From a virus: DNA of 21,225 nt. The DNA is taken from positions 1 through 21,225 of IMG/VR virus record IMGVR_UViG_3300046169_000021, one strand, 5' to 3'. The notes beneath the pieces are model-generated. The model worked only from the letters and a program-made list of their open reading frames with translations, had not been told where the DNA came from and ran no database searches. The translations under genes were made by a program, and so were the position numbers. Below are positions 8,406 through 13,039 of the stretch, piece by piece. The number at the start of each line of letters is the position of its first letter. Within the stretch, counting starts at the first letter, position 1.

Positions 8406-8764
8406 TAAGGATTAAAGTTACTAGTCTGAGCATTGTCAGGGTGTAATTCAAAAGTAATGATATAGGAAAAAGTACTCCCTGCTTCAGTTAAACACTTTAT
8501 TTTATCATCTTCTCTTATTACTAAATTAATATCGTTTAAAATATACGTATCTGCATGGGCAAAGTTTTTATCATTAAACAGATAAATGTCATGGGAAGCA
8601 TCGTGTCCGTGTTCCCACCATAGGTCTGCTGTTTTATTGTTGCCTGACCCACTGTGGCTTGTAACCAAGATATTAGTAATAATAATCTTTTGTTTTTTAG
8701 GGACAACTACTAGTTCTGTTTCTGTAGCCGCTGTTGGGTGTATACCCATGCTAAACTTATTCAT
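8405..8764 (-). CDS. Small beta-rich protein, putative virion component
   Basis: 119 residues, alternating hydrophobic and polar residues consistent with a beta-sandwich. VVVPKKQKIIITNILVTSHS and an IREDDKIKCLTEAGSTFSYI segment resemble small beta proteins in phage genomes that cap or decorate structural parts. There is no signal peptide and no enzymatic motif. The gene sits between the peptidase and the large terminase in one tight operon (stop/start overlap of one base downstream, one base gap upstream). A tail, neck or head-decoration function is inferred from fold impression and context only. Confidence 0.65.
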   Translation of the reverse strand: MNKFSMGIHPTAATETELVVVPKKQKIIITNILVTSHSGSGNNKTADLWWEHGHDASHDIYLFNDKNFAHADTYILNDINLVIREDDKIKCLTEAGSTFSYIITFELHPDNAQTSNFNP

Positions 8765-8765
8765 A

Positions 8766-9128
8766 TTAGTAAGTCCACATTACATAAGGGGTTGTATCGT
8801 CAGGACTGCGGATATCAACATGGACGAAGCCACGAGCAACTCCCACGCCTGTGAATCCAAGCGCGATAGCCTTCTCAACGATTTTAAAACGCTGTAGACC
8901 GTTGTTGACTTTGATATCCGCGGCAATGCCCTGTGCATGAGTTCCTGTTCCTGGTTTTTCTTTCTTAGCTTCAATTGGGTGGCTAGGGTCTCTGTACCCC
9001 GATGTAATAATAAACGGGAAACCACAGGCTTCCCGAAGTTCATCTAAACGCTCAATGAACTCAGGTTTAATTTTGTTTTTACCTGTGTATTGACAAGCGA
9101 ACTCTTGTCTATTGAAGTACTTAGCCAT
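8766..9128 (-). CDS. M15-family zinc peptidase, probable endolysin
   Basis: 120 residues, close to the minimal Peptidase_M15_3 domain. Motifs are ITSGYRDPSHP (41-51), GTHAQGIAADIKV with His64 and Asp71, and FVHVDIR with His103, giving the His-Asp-His zinc site and the HxD catalytic pair. These enzymes cut peptide cross-links in peptidoglycan, either at lysis or locally during DNA entry. There is no signal peptide, so lysis would need a holin, and none was recognised next to it. The ATG overlaps the 3' end of the small terminase gene by 8 bases. Its position between the two terminase genes is atypical for a lysis gene. Confidence 0.9.
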   Translation of the reverse strand: MAKYFNRQEFACQYTGKNKIKPEFIERLDELREACGFPFIITSGYRDPSHPIEAKKEKPGTGTHAQGIAADIKVNNGLQRFKIVEKAIALGFTGVGVARGFVHVDIRSPDDTTPYVMWTY

Positions 9129-9522
9129 CTATGATTTCCCCTTCATCAATAGCATCTTCTTGGCTTGACACCACTGTAGTCTCTCCTCCAACTCCAGTAA
9201 TGTTTATCTGTATCGCTGACTTACCCGCGCCCTTAATGACATCATTCTCAAATACAGCTGTGGGTAATATCCTATCCATGACTAACTTCCATGCCGCGGC
9301 TTGATTCTTATGGTCATCGTTAAGTGCCGCATCGAATATAGAGTCTAGGACTTTACGAGACTTAGGGGATGACAACATCCTGCCCTTGTACTCGTTGATG
9401 ATAGCCGCATCACCCTTCGGGCGACCCCTTGACAAACCAGTAGTGCCTTTTTTTCTTGACACCATATCTGATTTCTTAGGTCTGCCCCTTCTCCTTTTCG
9501 GAGTAGCTGTATTATCGTCCAT
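9121..9522 (-). CDS. Terminase small subunit-like DNA-binding protein with two AT hooks
   Basis: 133 residues, first gene of the minus arm. The N-terminus contains KRRRGRPKK (residues 9-17) and SRGRPKG (31-37), both with the RGRP core of an AT hook that binds the minor groove of AT-rich DNA. The central part (INEYKGRMLSSPKSRKVLDS, then a DDHKNQAAAWKLVMDRILP helix) followed by an acidic tail fits the small terminase proteins I recall from marine phages. A small terminase recognises the packaging site and regulates the large subunit. The leading position, next to a probable packaging or origin region, agrees. The ribosome binding site is AAGGAG, embedded in the CTTAAG repeat array. It could instead be a regulator. 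Confidence 0.68.
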   Translation of the reverse strand: MDDNTATPKRRRGRPKKSDMVSRKKGTTGLSRGRPKGDAAIINEYKGRMLSSPKSRKVLDSIFDAALNDDHKNQAAAWKLVMDRILPTAVFENDVIKGAGKSAIQINITGVGGETTVVSSQEDAIDEGEIIDG

Positions 9523-9531
9523 TGTATTCTC

Positions 9532-9557
9532 CTTAAGTTATCTTAAGTATACTTAGG
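9532..9557. repeat. CTTAAG array A (three half-sites, 10-bp period)
   Basis: CTTAAGTTAT (9532), CTTAAGTATA (9542) and CTTAGGGACG (9552) follow one another at exactly 10-bp spacing. Bases 9542-9557 match the palindrome CTTAAGTATACTTAAG with one mismatch. The array overlaps the ribosome binding site of the small terminase gene on the minus strand. Confidence 0.8.
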
Positions 9558-9604
9558 GACGCGTTTAGTATTTAACTTTAAAGAATAATCATTAAAGAAT
9601 AATA

Positions 9605-9634
9605 TCTAAGACTACTTAAGTATCCTTAAGGCTT
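9605..9634. repeat. CTTAAG array B
   Basis: Bases 9615-9630 read CTTAAGTATCCTTAAG, one mismatch from the palindrome CTTAAGTATACTTAAG, with a weaker third unit TCTAAGACTA at 9605. It lies about 20-40 bases downstream of the start point expected for the minus-strand promoter at 9659-9687, so a bound protein could block elongation or the RNA could fold here. Confidence 0.8.
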
Positions 9635-9658
9635 TAAATTAATCTATACTATAAGTAT

Positions 9659-9687
9659 ATTATAGCATATTTATAGCTTAATGTCAA
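9659..9687 (-). promoter_or_regulatory. Consensus sigma-70 promoter of the packaging-head arm
   Basis: On the minus strand, TTGACA (9687-9682), a 17-base spacer and TATAAT (9664-9659): a perfect consensus promoter. Transcription would start near 9652 and run through terminase and portal genes. The core context AGTACTTGACATT is the same as in the promoter at 4240-4268. Confidence 0.9.
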
Positions 9688-9780
9688 GTACTTTATTAGC
9701 TTATTTAGACCCGCGAGCCAACTTTTTAGTTCCATAACTAATAGTAATTAAATTGTCCCTTTATATGAATATTTGTCATA

Positions 9781-9810
9781 CTTAAGTATACATAAGAATA
9801 CATAAGGAAA
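9781..9810. repeat. CTTAAG array C (three units, 10-bp period)
   Basis: CTTAAGTATA (9781), CATAAGAATA (9791) and CATAAGGAAA (9801) are spaced exactly 10 bp. Bases 9781-9796 match CTTAAGTATACTTAAG with one mismatch. It lies upstream of the minus-arm promoter. Confidence 0.75.
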
Positions 9811-9906
9811 ACAAATACTTAGGGGATAAACTTCGGTTAATTCTTTTTATTGAATTTTAGCTTTTTTAGTATACCTGCGGGTACACCTTTGATTAACTCA
9901 GGTCAG

Positions 9907-9923
9907 CCCGCCCCCCCACCCCC
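9907..9923 (-). other. Possible G-quadruplex tract
   Basis: The plus strand has CCCG, seven C, A, five C; the minus strand therefore carries G-runs of 5, 7 and 3, enough for four GGG tracts with loops of 1-3 bases. This is a striking GC-rich island in AT-rich surroundings. Formation is inferred from the pattern only. Confidence 0.55.
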
Positions 9924-9926
9924 AAG

Positions 9927-10028
9927 AATCCTCTAGCATATCCACAAGTATAACACAAGGATTAGGGGTGACTGGAATCCTTAAGGCGGTCACAAGGAAT
10001 CCTGTACAGGGGAACGTGAGTATGCTAG
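9927..10028. repeat. Cluster of AATCCT elements and palindromes, candidate origin or packaging site
   Basis: AATCCT occurs at 9927, 9976 and 9998, and in reverse orientation (AGGATT) at 9958. A perfect 10-bp palindrome CCTGTACAGG is at 10001-10010. The cluster is bounded by an inverted pair CTAGCATA (9933-9940) and TATGCTAG (10021-10028), and CACAAGGA is repeated at 9954 and 9991. Such dense short elements are typical of protein-binding loci, for example replication origins. Confidence 0.5.
9968..9993. promoter_or_regulatory. Dyad operator candidate 1 (GTGAC-N16-GTCAC)
   Basis: GTGAC at 9968-9972 and GTCAC at 9989-9993 form an inverted pair with a 16-base spacer. The same arrangement recurs at 10126-10151. 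The two copies also agree at several spacer positions (a T, GA and TTA at equal offsets and a final G). Confidence 0.5.
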
Positions 10029-10061
10029 TGGATACCTATAGACACACCTGAGATAAAACAC

Positions 10062-10090
10062 TTGACAAACTAAACCCGTTATGTTATACG
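10062..10090 (+). promoter_or_regulatory. Candidate sigma-70 promoter P1 of the plus arm
   Basis: TTGACA at 10062-10067 is perfect; 17 bases later TATACG at 10085-10090 is a weaker -10. Transcription would begin near 10097, ahead of the second dyad and the second promoter. Confidence 0.55.
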
Positions 10091-10125
10091 TATGCGCGCG
10101 CCTGTATATAAAGGTATATTATAAC

Positions 10126-10151
10126 GTGACTAGATTGTTTATATTGGTCAC
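10126..10151. promoter_or_regulatory. Dyad operator candidate 2 (GTGAC-N16-GTCAC)
   Basis: GTGAC at 10126-10130 and GTCAC at 10147-10151, spacer 16, the same geometry as copy 1 and 158 bp away (about 15 helical turns). It ends 10 bases upstream of the -35 of P2, a position that suits an activator, and downstream of P1, which suits repression of P1. Confidence 0.5.
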
Positions 10152-10161
10152 TCTTTAGGTA

Positions 10162-10189
10162 TTGACTTTATATTGTCATTGTATATAAT
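10162..10189 (+). promoter_or_regulatory. Sigma-70 promoter P2 of the plus arm
   Basis: TTGACT at 10162-10167, 16-base spacer, TATAAT at 10184-10189. It is the promoter nearest to the first plus-strand gene (ATG at 10223) and has a perfect -10 element. Confidence 0.8.
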
Positions 10190-10222
10190 GGTTGCATCAA
10201 TTAATTAAACAGGTGCAACAAT

Positions 10223-10432
10223 ATGAAATATAATGCTAAACAGCTAAACAATGGACAATGGGCGGTCTTTACTGGTAAACAGTATTTCCCCCATACTGTA
10301 GCAGATACCAAAGTAGAAGCGCATATATGGGCGATTAAAGAGTCTGCTATATGGCATCAGCAACAGCTTGATAAACTAGAAGATGAATTTGGTATAGTAG
10401 AAGGTTCTACGCTCAAAGAGTGGATTTGCTAA
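10223..10432 (+). CDS. Small protein of unknown function, first early gene
   Basis: 69 residues, with many aromatic residues (four Trp) and a helical C-terminal half (QQQLDKLEDEF). There is no recognised family, cysteine motif or membrane segment. ATG is preceded by AGGTG at 10211-10215, 7 bases upstream, within the leader TTAAACAGGTG that is reused by the next two genes. As the first gene after the strong promoter it is probably made immediately after infection. Early phage proteins in this position often act on host functions, but no target can be named. Confidence 0.72.
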   Translation: MKYNAKQLNNGQWAVFTGKQYFPHTVADTKVEAHIWAIKESAIWHQQQLDKLEDEFGIVEGSTLKEWIC

Positions 10433-10433
10433 G

Positions 10434-10478
10434 TAAATATATAGAGCCTGTTAGCGATAGCAGGTTCCGTTATATTTA
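10434..10478 (+). other. Intergenic hairpin 1 with GNRA loop
   Basis: Bases 10444-10467 form a 10-bp stem (two G-U pairs) closed by a GCGA (GNRA) tetraloop. An outer AT stem (10434-10441 with 10471-10478) extends it past a small internal loop. It starts two bases after a stop codon and ends just before the next gene's leader. The U-run after it is weak, so it may be an attenuator, processing site or stability element. Confidence 0.7.
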
Positions 10479-10507
10479 TTTAAACATTAACTAAACAGGT
10501 GATTATT

Positions 10508-10819
10508 ATGAGACAAATAGAAAAAAATATTGTAGGTGCTTTTATTCGCGGTGAGAATGCTAGAACGGATAACACTGAATCTAAAAATGGTACATTGTTT
10601 TTACACGGCAATCCTATTGCTATGCTAGGCGACAATGATAGATTGTATATCAGCAATGCGGGTTGGGAAACACGAACCACACAGAGCAGGCTTAACGCTG
10701 TTTTAACGCTTGCAAATAAGTATACTAGAGTTTATACGCGCAATTATGAGATGCGACTGGATAGTGGTGAAAATGATATTGTCACAATGAATAGTGACTG
10801 GTATTTAGTAACAGAATAA
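10508..10819 (+). CDS. Small protein of unknown function
   Basis: 103 residues from ATG 10508; the upstream GTG at 10499 overlaps the ribosome binding site AGGTG (10497-10501) and is not a good start. The middle (NGTLFLHGNPIAMLGDNDRL, then SNAGWETRTTQSRLNAVL) looks like a small domain seen in phage and plasmid proteins in which a GW-x-T-x-T-x2-R-x-N signature recurs; no function is known to me. There are no cysteines and no membrane segment. It is preceded by the shared leader TAAACAGGTG and flanked on both sides by intergenic hairpins. Confidence 0.75.
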   Translation: MRQIEKNIVGAFIRGENARTDNTESKNGTLFLHGNPIAMLGDNDRLYISNAGWETRTTQSRLNAVLTLANKYTRVYTRNYEMRLDSGENDIVTMNSDWYLVTE

Positions 10820-10824
10820 GCTAG

Positions 10825-10870
10825 TTAATTTATCGCGCCTATTGTCCACCAGTGGGCGTCATTAAATTAA
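10825..10870 (+). other. Intergenic hairpin 2, same architecture as hairpin 1
   Basis: Inner stem 10836-10844 with 10850-10858 (9 bp, two G-U pairs, loop of 5). Outer AT stem TTAATTTA (10825-10832) with TAAATTAA (10863-10870), separated by a small internal loop. Its total length of 46 bases nearly equals that of hairpin 1 (45), and it likewise precedes a TTAAACAGGTG leader. Confidence 0.65.
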
Positions 10871-10893
10871 TTAAACTTTAAACAGGTGATAAC

Positions 10894-11223
10894 ATGATTA
10901 AATTTCCAAGCGGTTTAAAATTTGGCAATGGTGAAGATTCACTAGTCGATTCGCTGTTTACTGGTTCTACTACCAATGATGGGTGGTATACGGTAACAGG
11001 TAGAAAGTATAAAACAATGCGATTCTTTACAGGTAACGGGAAACCATTGTTCTACATTGTCAGTAATAAACACGGCATTACTAGCGGCAATTTGACTAGT
11101 AACGCTGATAAGTTTTATTATATGGCGGGTACTTGTAGTTTAACCAGTAAAAAACTAGGCTTAGATAAACTGGATTACACTACGGAAAAAACTTTGATTA
11201 CTGATATTATTGAGGTGGCATAA
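10894..11223 (+). CDS. Small protein of unknown function
   Basis: 109 residues, rich in Gly, Ser, Thr and Lys, probably beta-containing (DGWYTVTGRKYKTMRFF, PLFYIVSNKHG). One cysteine only. There is no recognised domain. The ATG follows the third copy of the leader TTAAACAGGTG (10878-10888) with 5 bases spacing. The stop is one base before the next ATG, so the downstream 45-residue gene is cotranslated. The three leader-sharing proteins (10223, 10508, 10894) show no obvious sequence similarity to one another. Confidence 0.73.
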   Translation: MIKFPSGLKFGNGEDSLVDSLFTGSTTNDGWYTVTGRKYKTMRFFTGNGKPLFYIVSNKHGITSGNLTSNADKFYYMAGTCSLTSKKLGLDKLDYTTEKTLITDIIEVA

Positions 11224-11224
11224 T

Positions 11225-11362
11225 ATGAATACATATATTGAGATTAAAGAGTTGATTCCTGTAATCCTTGATTTGGGATGGATGGTTAAAAACGATACGT
11301 GGACTGATTGCCCCTATCGCATCTATGAACAACTAGAAGCAGACTATAATTGCGACCAGTAA
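11225..11362 (+). CDS. Very small acidic protein, unknown
   Basis: 45 residues (MNTYIEIKEL start, two cysteines, net acidic). The start is one base after the preceding stop and has GAGGTGG 9 bases upstream inside that gene. It ends 9 bases before a strong terminator. The amphipathic N-terminal segment (IKELIPVILDLGWM) may be a helix. No family is recognised. Confidence 0.6.
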   Translation: MNTYIEIKELIPVILDLGWMVKNDTWTDCPYRIYEQLEADYNCDQ

Positions 11363-11371
11363 GCACCAAAG

Positions 11372-11401
11372 AACGCCCTGTAATCCCTTGTAGGGCGTTT
11401 T
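11372..11401 (+). terminator. Rho-independent terminator of the first early unit
   Basis: AACGCCCT (11372-11379) pairs with AGGGCGTT (11392-11399), extended inward to a 12-bp stem with two G-U pairs and a TCCC loop, followed by TTTT. It separates the four leader genes from the next block, which may be served by read-through since no clear promoter is visible before 11471. Confidence 0.85.
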
Positions 11402-11470
11402 CTAGTGTTTATTAGTAGGATAGTATAGGTTAGCCGTAAAATGGCTTAGAATTGATTATATGAGGTTATT

Positions 11471-11620
11471 ATGAATTATACAGCGGAAAGATATTTAGCA
11501 TTGAAACAGTTTGAACGAGAGCAAAAACGCGATAAGATACGCGCGTTATTGTGGAACGTGTCAATTACTAGCATCTATGCTATGGTAGTGATTCAAGTAT
11601 TTACAGGGGTTATATCATGA
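11471..11620 (+). CDS. Single-span membrane protein, unknown
   Basis: 49 residues. Residues 1-24 are charged (ERYLALKQFEREQKRDKIR) and residues 25-49 form a hydrophobic span (ALLWNVSITSIYAMVVIQVF), consistent with an inner-membrane protein with N-terminus inside. GAGG sits 7 bases before the ATG. It ends in an ATGATG overlap with the next gene. Candidates are superinfection exclusion, a holin-like role or membrane remodelling; holin seems less likely given its distance from the peptidase gene and its early position. Confidence 0.65.
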   Translation: MNYTAERYLALKQFEREQKRDKIRALLWNVSITSIYAMVVIQVFTGVIS

Positions 11621-11751
11621 TGTACACAATATGGGTTGGTGGTGTAGAGGCGGTTGATTATTATTTGACTGAGACAGTAGCGGAACACGTAGCTAGTAAT
11701 TGGCGTAAAATGGGATATACTGACGTTACAATTAAAAAGGTGATACTATGA
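11617..11751 (+). CDS. Very small protein, unknown
   Basis: 44 residues (MMYTIWVGGVEAVDYYLTET start). Translation can begin at 11617 or 11620, since two ATG codons are adjacent; the 4-base overlap with the preceding stop favours 11617. It ends in another ATGA overlap with the next gene. The pattern of short strands and one helix (TVAEHVASNWRKMGY) recalls tiny beta-alpha phage proteins, but no family is recognised. Confidence 0.62.
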   Translation: MMYTIWVGGVEAVDYYLTETVAEHVASNWRKMGYTDVTIKKVIL

Positions 11752-11942
11752 GCTATTCAGTCAAACAGATAGCATTTGAGGGTTCTAACCATTGGGTACT
11801 GGATAAGGGTACAGGTTGGTTTGAAGTATACAAAACAGGTATTACCGCAAGCACTAAGGTAGCCACAATCCACTACTCAAACGATATTGAGTTAGCTAAG
11901 GAGAAGGCTATATCAGAGTGTTTAAGGAGGGACAATGCCTAG
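11748..11942 (+). CDS. Small protein, unknown
   Basis: 64 residues with several Trp/Tyr in the N-terminal half and a charged C-terminal helix (DIELAKEKAISECLRR). Its ATG overlaps the preceding stop by 4 bases, and its own 3' end holds the AGGAGG ribosome binding site (11924-11929) for the next gene, which starts 8 bases before this stop. Function unknown. Confidence 0.68.
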   Translation: MSYSVKQIAFEGSNHWVLDKGTGWFEVYKTGITASTKVATIHYSNDIELAKEKAISECLRRDNA

Positions 11943-12093
11943 ACTATGGCGTATATGGGTCAAAGCACTGGGAGAGAAGTCAGGTGCTAATGACCGCGAG
12001 GCTGATTACATTGCCATTGTGCGTAGTGTGATTGTGGGGTTGAACTTTATCACCTGTTTGTTTATAATTGCAGGTGTTATTCATAATTGGTAA
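11935..12093 (+). CDS. Small membrane protein, unknown
   Basis: 52 residues. The N-terminal 26 residues are polar and basic (PRLWRIWVKALGEKSG), and the rest forms one hydrophobic span (AIVRSVIVGLNFITCLFIIA) ending in VIHNW. It is preceded by a near-perfect AGGAGG at 11924-11929, the strongest ribosome binding site of the block, so it may be made in quantity. This is the second single-span protein in the block. A role at the membrane is likely, the specific function unknown. Confidence 0.68.
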   Translation: MPRLWRIWVKALGEKSGANDREADYIAIVRSVIVGLNFITCLFIIAGVIHNW

Positions 12094-12108
12094 AGAGAGG
12101 TTAAGACA

Positions 12109-12336
12109 ATGAGTAAAGATTATAGAGAACAGAGTCAGCTAGAAGATGAAGCTGATGAGAAGTATTTGACAATGTACCAGTACTATAAACAGCTTACAGA
12201 CTACGAGAGAGGCGAATATGACGCTTTACACTCGTATCCCTTTGATGAGTCAGAGGAAAGCAATAAGGACTATACAGAGGGATTTAGACAGGGTTATGAA
12301 TACGCACAACAAATGGGAGCAAACAACAATGAGTAG
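12109..12336 (+). CDS. Small acidic Tyr-rich protein, unknown
   Basis: 75 residues, strongly acidic and Tyr-rich (MYQYYKQLTDYERGEYDALH), with a C-terminal segment FRQGYEYAQQM that looks helical. GAGAGG lies 8 bases upstream. It overlaps the next gene by 8 bases. High negative charge is common in DNA-mimic anti-restriction proteins, but also in many neutral early proteins, so no function is assigned. Confidence 0.68.
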   Translation: MSKDYREQSQLEDEADEKYLTMYQYYKQLTDYERGEYDALHSYPFDESEESNKDYTEGFRQGYEYAQQMGANNNE

Positions 12337-12565
12337 ATACGAAGACGATAGCAGTTACGATTACAGTGATTACTGTGAGGGTAAAGGGTACTATGAGAGT
12401 TACACAGAGAAGCCCTTTGACGAAGATGAGGCATCACTAAGACGAATTGAAGCGAGAGAGGAGACAGAGAGACTAGCAAAGCTATACCCGCCAATAGGCA
12501 AGCAGGAAATGCAGGAACGTATTAAGGAAGTTAAAACTAGACTAGGAGCGAAGTATAATGATTAA
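12329..12565 (+). CDS. Small acidic protein with Tyr/Asp-rich head and charged coil
   Basis: 78 residues from ATG 12329; a longer frame opens at 12218, but that start lies deep in the previous gene without a ribosome binding site, while GGGAG 9 bases upstream supports 12329. Residues 1-35 are Tyr/Asp/Glu-rich (YEDDSSYDYSDY), the rest a charged helix (ASLRRIEAREETERLAKLY). It starts MSRYEDD and overlaps the following gene by 8 bases. Function unknown; a protein-protein interaction role or DNA mimicry are possibilities. Confidence 0.68.
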   Translation: MSRYEDDSSYDYSDYCEGKGYYESYTEKPFDEDEASLRRIEAREETERLAKLYPPIGKQEMQERIKEVKTRLGAKYND

Positions 12566-12770
12566 TGCAATAGTGTTTAATAAACTATTTACAGTGGAAC
12601 TAAGGAATGGCGTAGGTATAGACTTGGAGTTCGTTGATTCACGCCCAGTATGGACATATAACAGCGAGACAGAGGAGCATAGTACAATGCCCTTCGAGGG
12701 AGTAGTAGTCTTGTTACCATTCATTGTGATAACCTACGGAAGACCATACAAGGAAATAGAAGATGAGTAG
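12558..12770 (+). CDS. Small protein, unknown
   Basis: 70 residues. A hydrophobic stretch VVVLLPFIVITYG near residues 49-61 could be a buried strand or a short membrane segment, and the C-terminus is acidic. AGGAG lies 10 bases upstream of the ATG inside the previous gene. It overlaps both neighbours by 8 bases, so the block from 12109 to 12939 is one tightly coupled unit. No family is recognised. Confidence 0.63.
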   Translation: MINAIVFNKLFTVELRNGVGIDLEFVDSRPVWTYNSETEEHSTMPFEGVVVLLPFIVITYGRPYKEIEDE

Positions 12771-12939
12771 ATGCAAAGCCTGTGACGTTATACTAACTGA
12801 GGCTGAACTAAGGAAGCGTGACAGAGTGACAGACGAACACCTAGACTTATGTGCAGTTTGTCATTCAGCATCAGACGAAGCTATTGAAGAGAACTGGTCA
12901 ATAGCTGAAGACAATGGTATAATTAGGAGTAACAACTAA
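12763..12939 (+). CDS. Small zinc-ribbon protein, last gene of the early block
   Basis: 58 residues with two CxxC knuckles (Cys4, Cys7, Cys30, Cys33), the four-cysteine spacing of a zinc ribbon. Between them lies an acidic-basic helix (EAELRKRDRVTDE), and after them an acidic tail. It starts MSRCKACD, 8 bases inside the preceding gene, and the upstream GGAAATAGAAG gives a moderate ribosome binding site. Small proteins of this form occur just upstream of replication genes in marine podoviruses; DNA or RNA polymerase binding is plausible but not shown. Confidence 0.72.
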   Translation: MSRCKACDVILTEAELRKRDRVTDEHLDLCAVCHSASDEAIEENWSIAEDNGIIRSNN

Positions 12940-12959
12940 CGAACCTGTTACGGGTTATA

Positions 12960-13015
12960 GGAGTACTATGGGTACTGGGGGACGTTTCTATAGTATTCCC
13001 TACATTACCAGTACC
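12960..13015 (+). other. Possible RNA pseudoknot upstream of the replication operon
   Basis: Stem 1: 12960-12969 with 12990-12999 (10 bp, one G-U). Stem 2: 12971-12978 (GGTACTGG) with 13008-13015 (CCAGTACC), 8 perfect pairs. The 5' arm of stem 2 lies in the loop of stem 1 and its 3' arm outside, the interleaving of an H-type pseudoknot; the two stems may also be alternative folds. It is the only marked structure in the gap 12940-13158 besides the promoter and repeat array D. Confidence 0.5.
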
Positions 13016-13039
13016 TAATTCAAATTGACAATATAGGAG

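Larger units (their letters stand above)
9523..10222. other. Divergent non-coding control region
   Basis: 700 bases with no convincing gene on either strand, between the two divergent arms. It contains one consensus promoter for the minus arm, two candidate promoters for the plus arm, three arrays of CTTAAG half-sites, a C-rich tract, a cluster of short inverted elements, two GTGAC-N16-GTCAC dyads and a stretch of strictly alternating purine-pyrimidine (10085-10101, including GCGCGCGC). Much of the rest is very AT-rich. It is the best place in the window for an origin or packaging site, which cannot be proved here. Confidence 0.75.

Noticed and set aside
8586-8897. Plus-strand frame of 103 codons
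   Set aside because: It runs antisense across the small beta-rich gene and the peptidase gene, both well supported on the minus strand.
9869-9886. GTATACC-TGCG-GGTACAC hairpin as a terminator
   Set aside because: The T-run precedes it on the plus strand and becomes an A-run on the minus strand, so it cannot terminate in either direction.
9523-10222. CRISPR-like array in the divergent region
   Set aside because: The repeats are 10-bp phased with no unique spacers, unlike CRISPR repeats of 23-47 bases.
9523-10222. tRNA or attachment site in the intergenic region
   Set aside because: No cloverleaf or T-loop consensus was seen, and no integrase gene is present in the window.
12942-12956. AACCTGTTACGGGTT hairpin as a terminator after the early block
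   Set aside because: The stem is only four to five pairs and no T-run follows.
13025-13030. TTGACA as the -35 of the replication promoter
   Set aside because: The nearest TATACT is 32 bases away; TTGCAA at 13040 has the right 17-base spacing.
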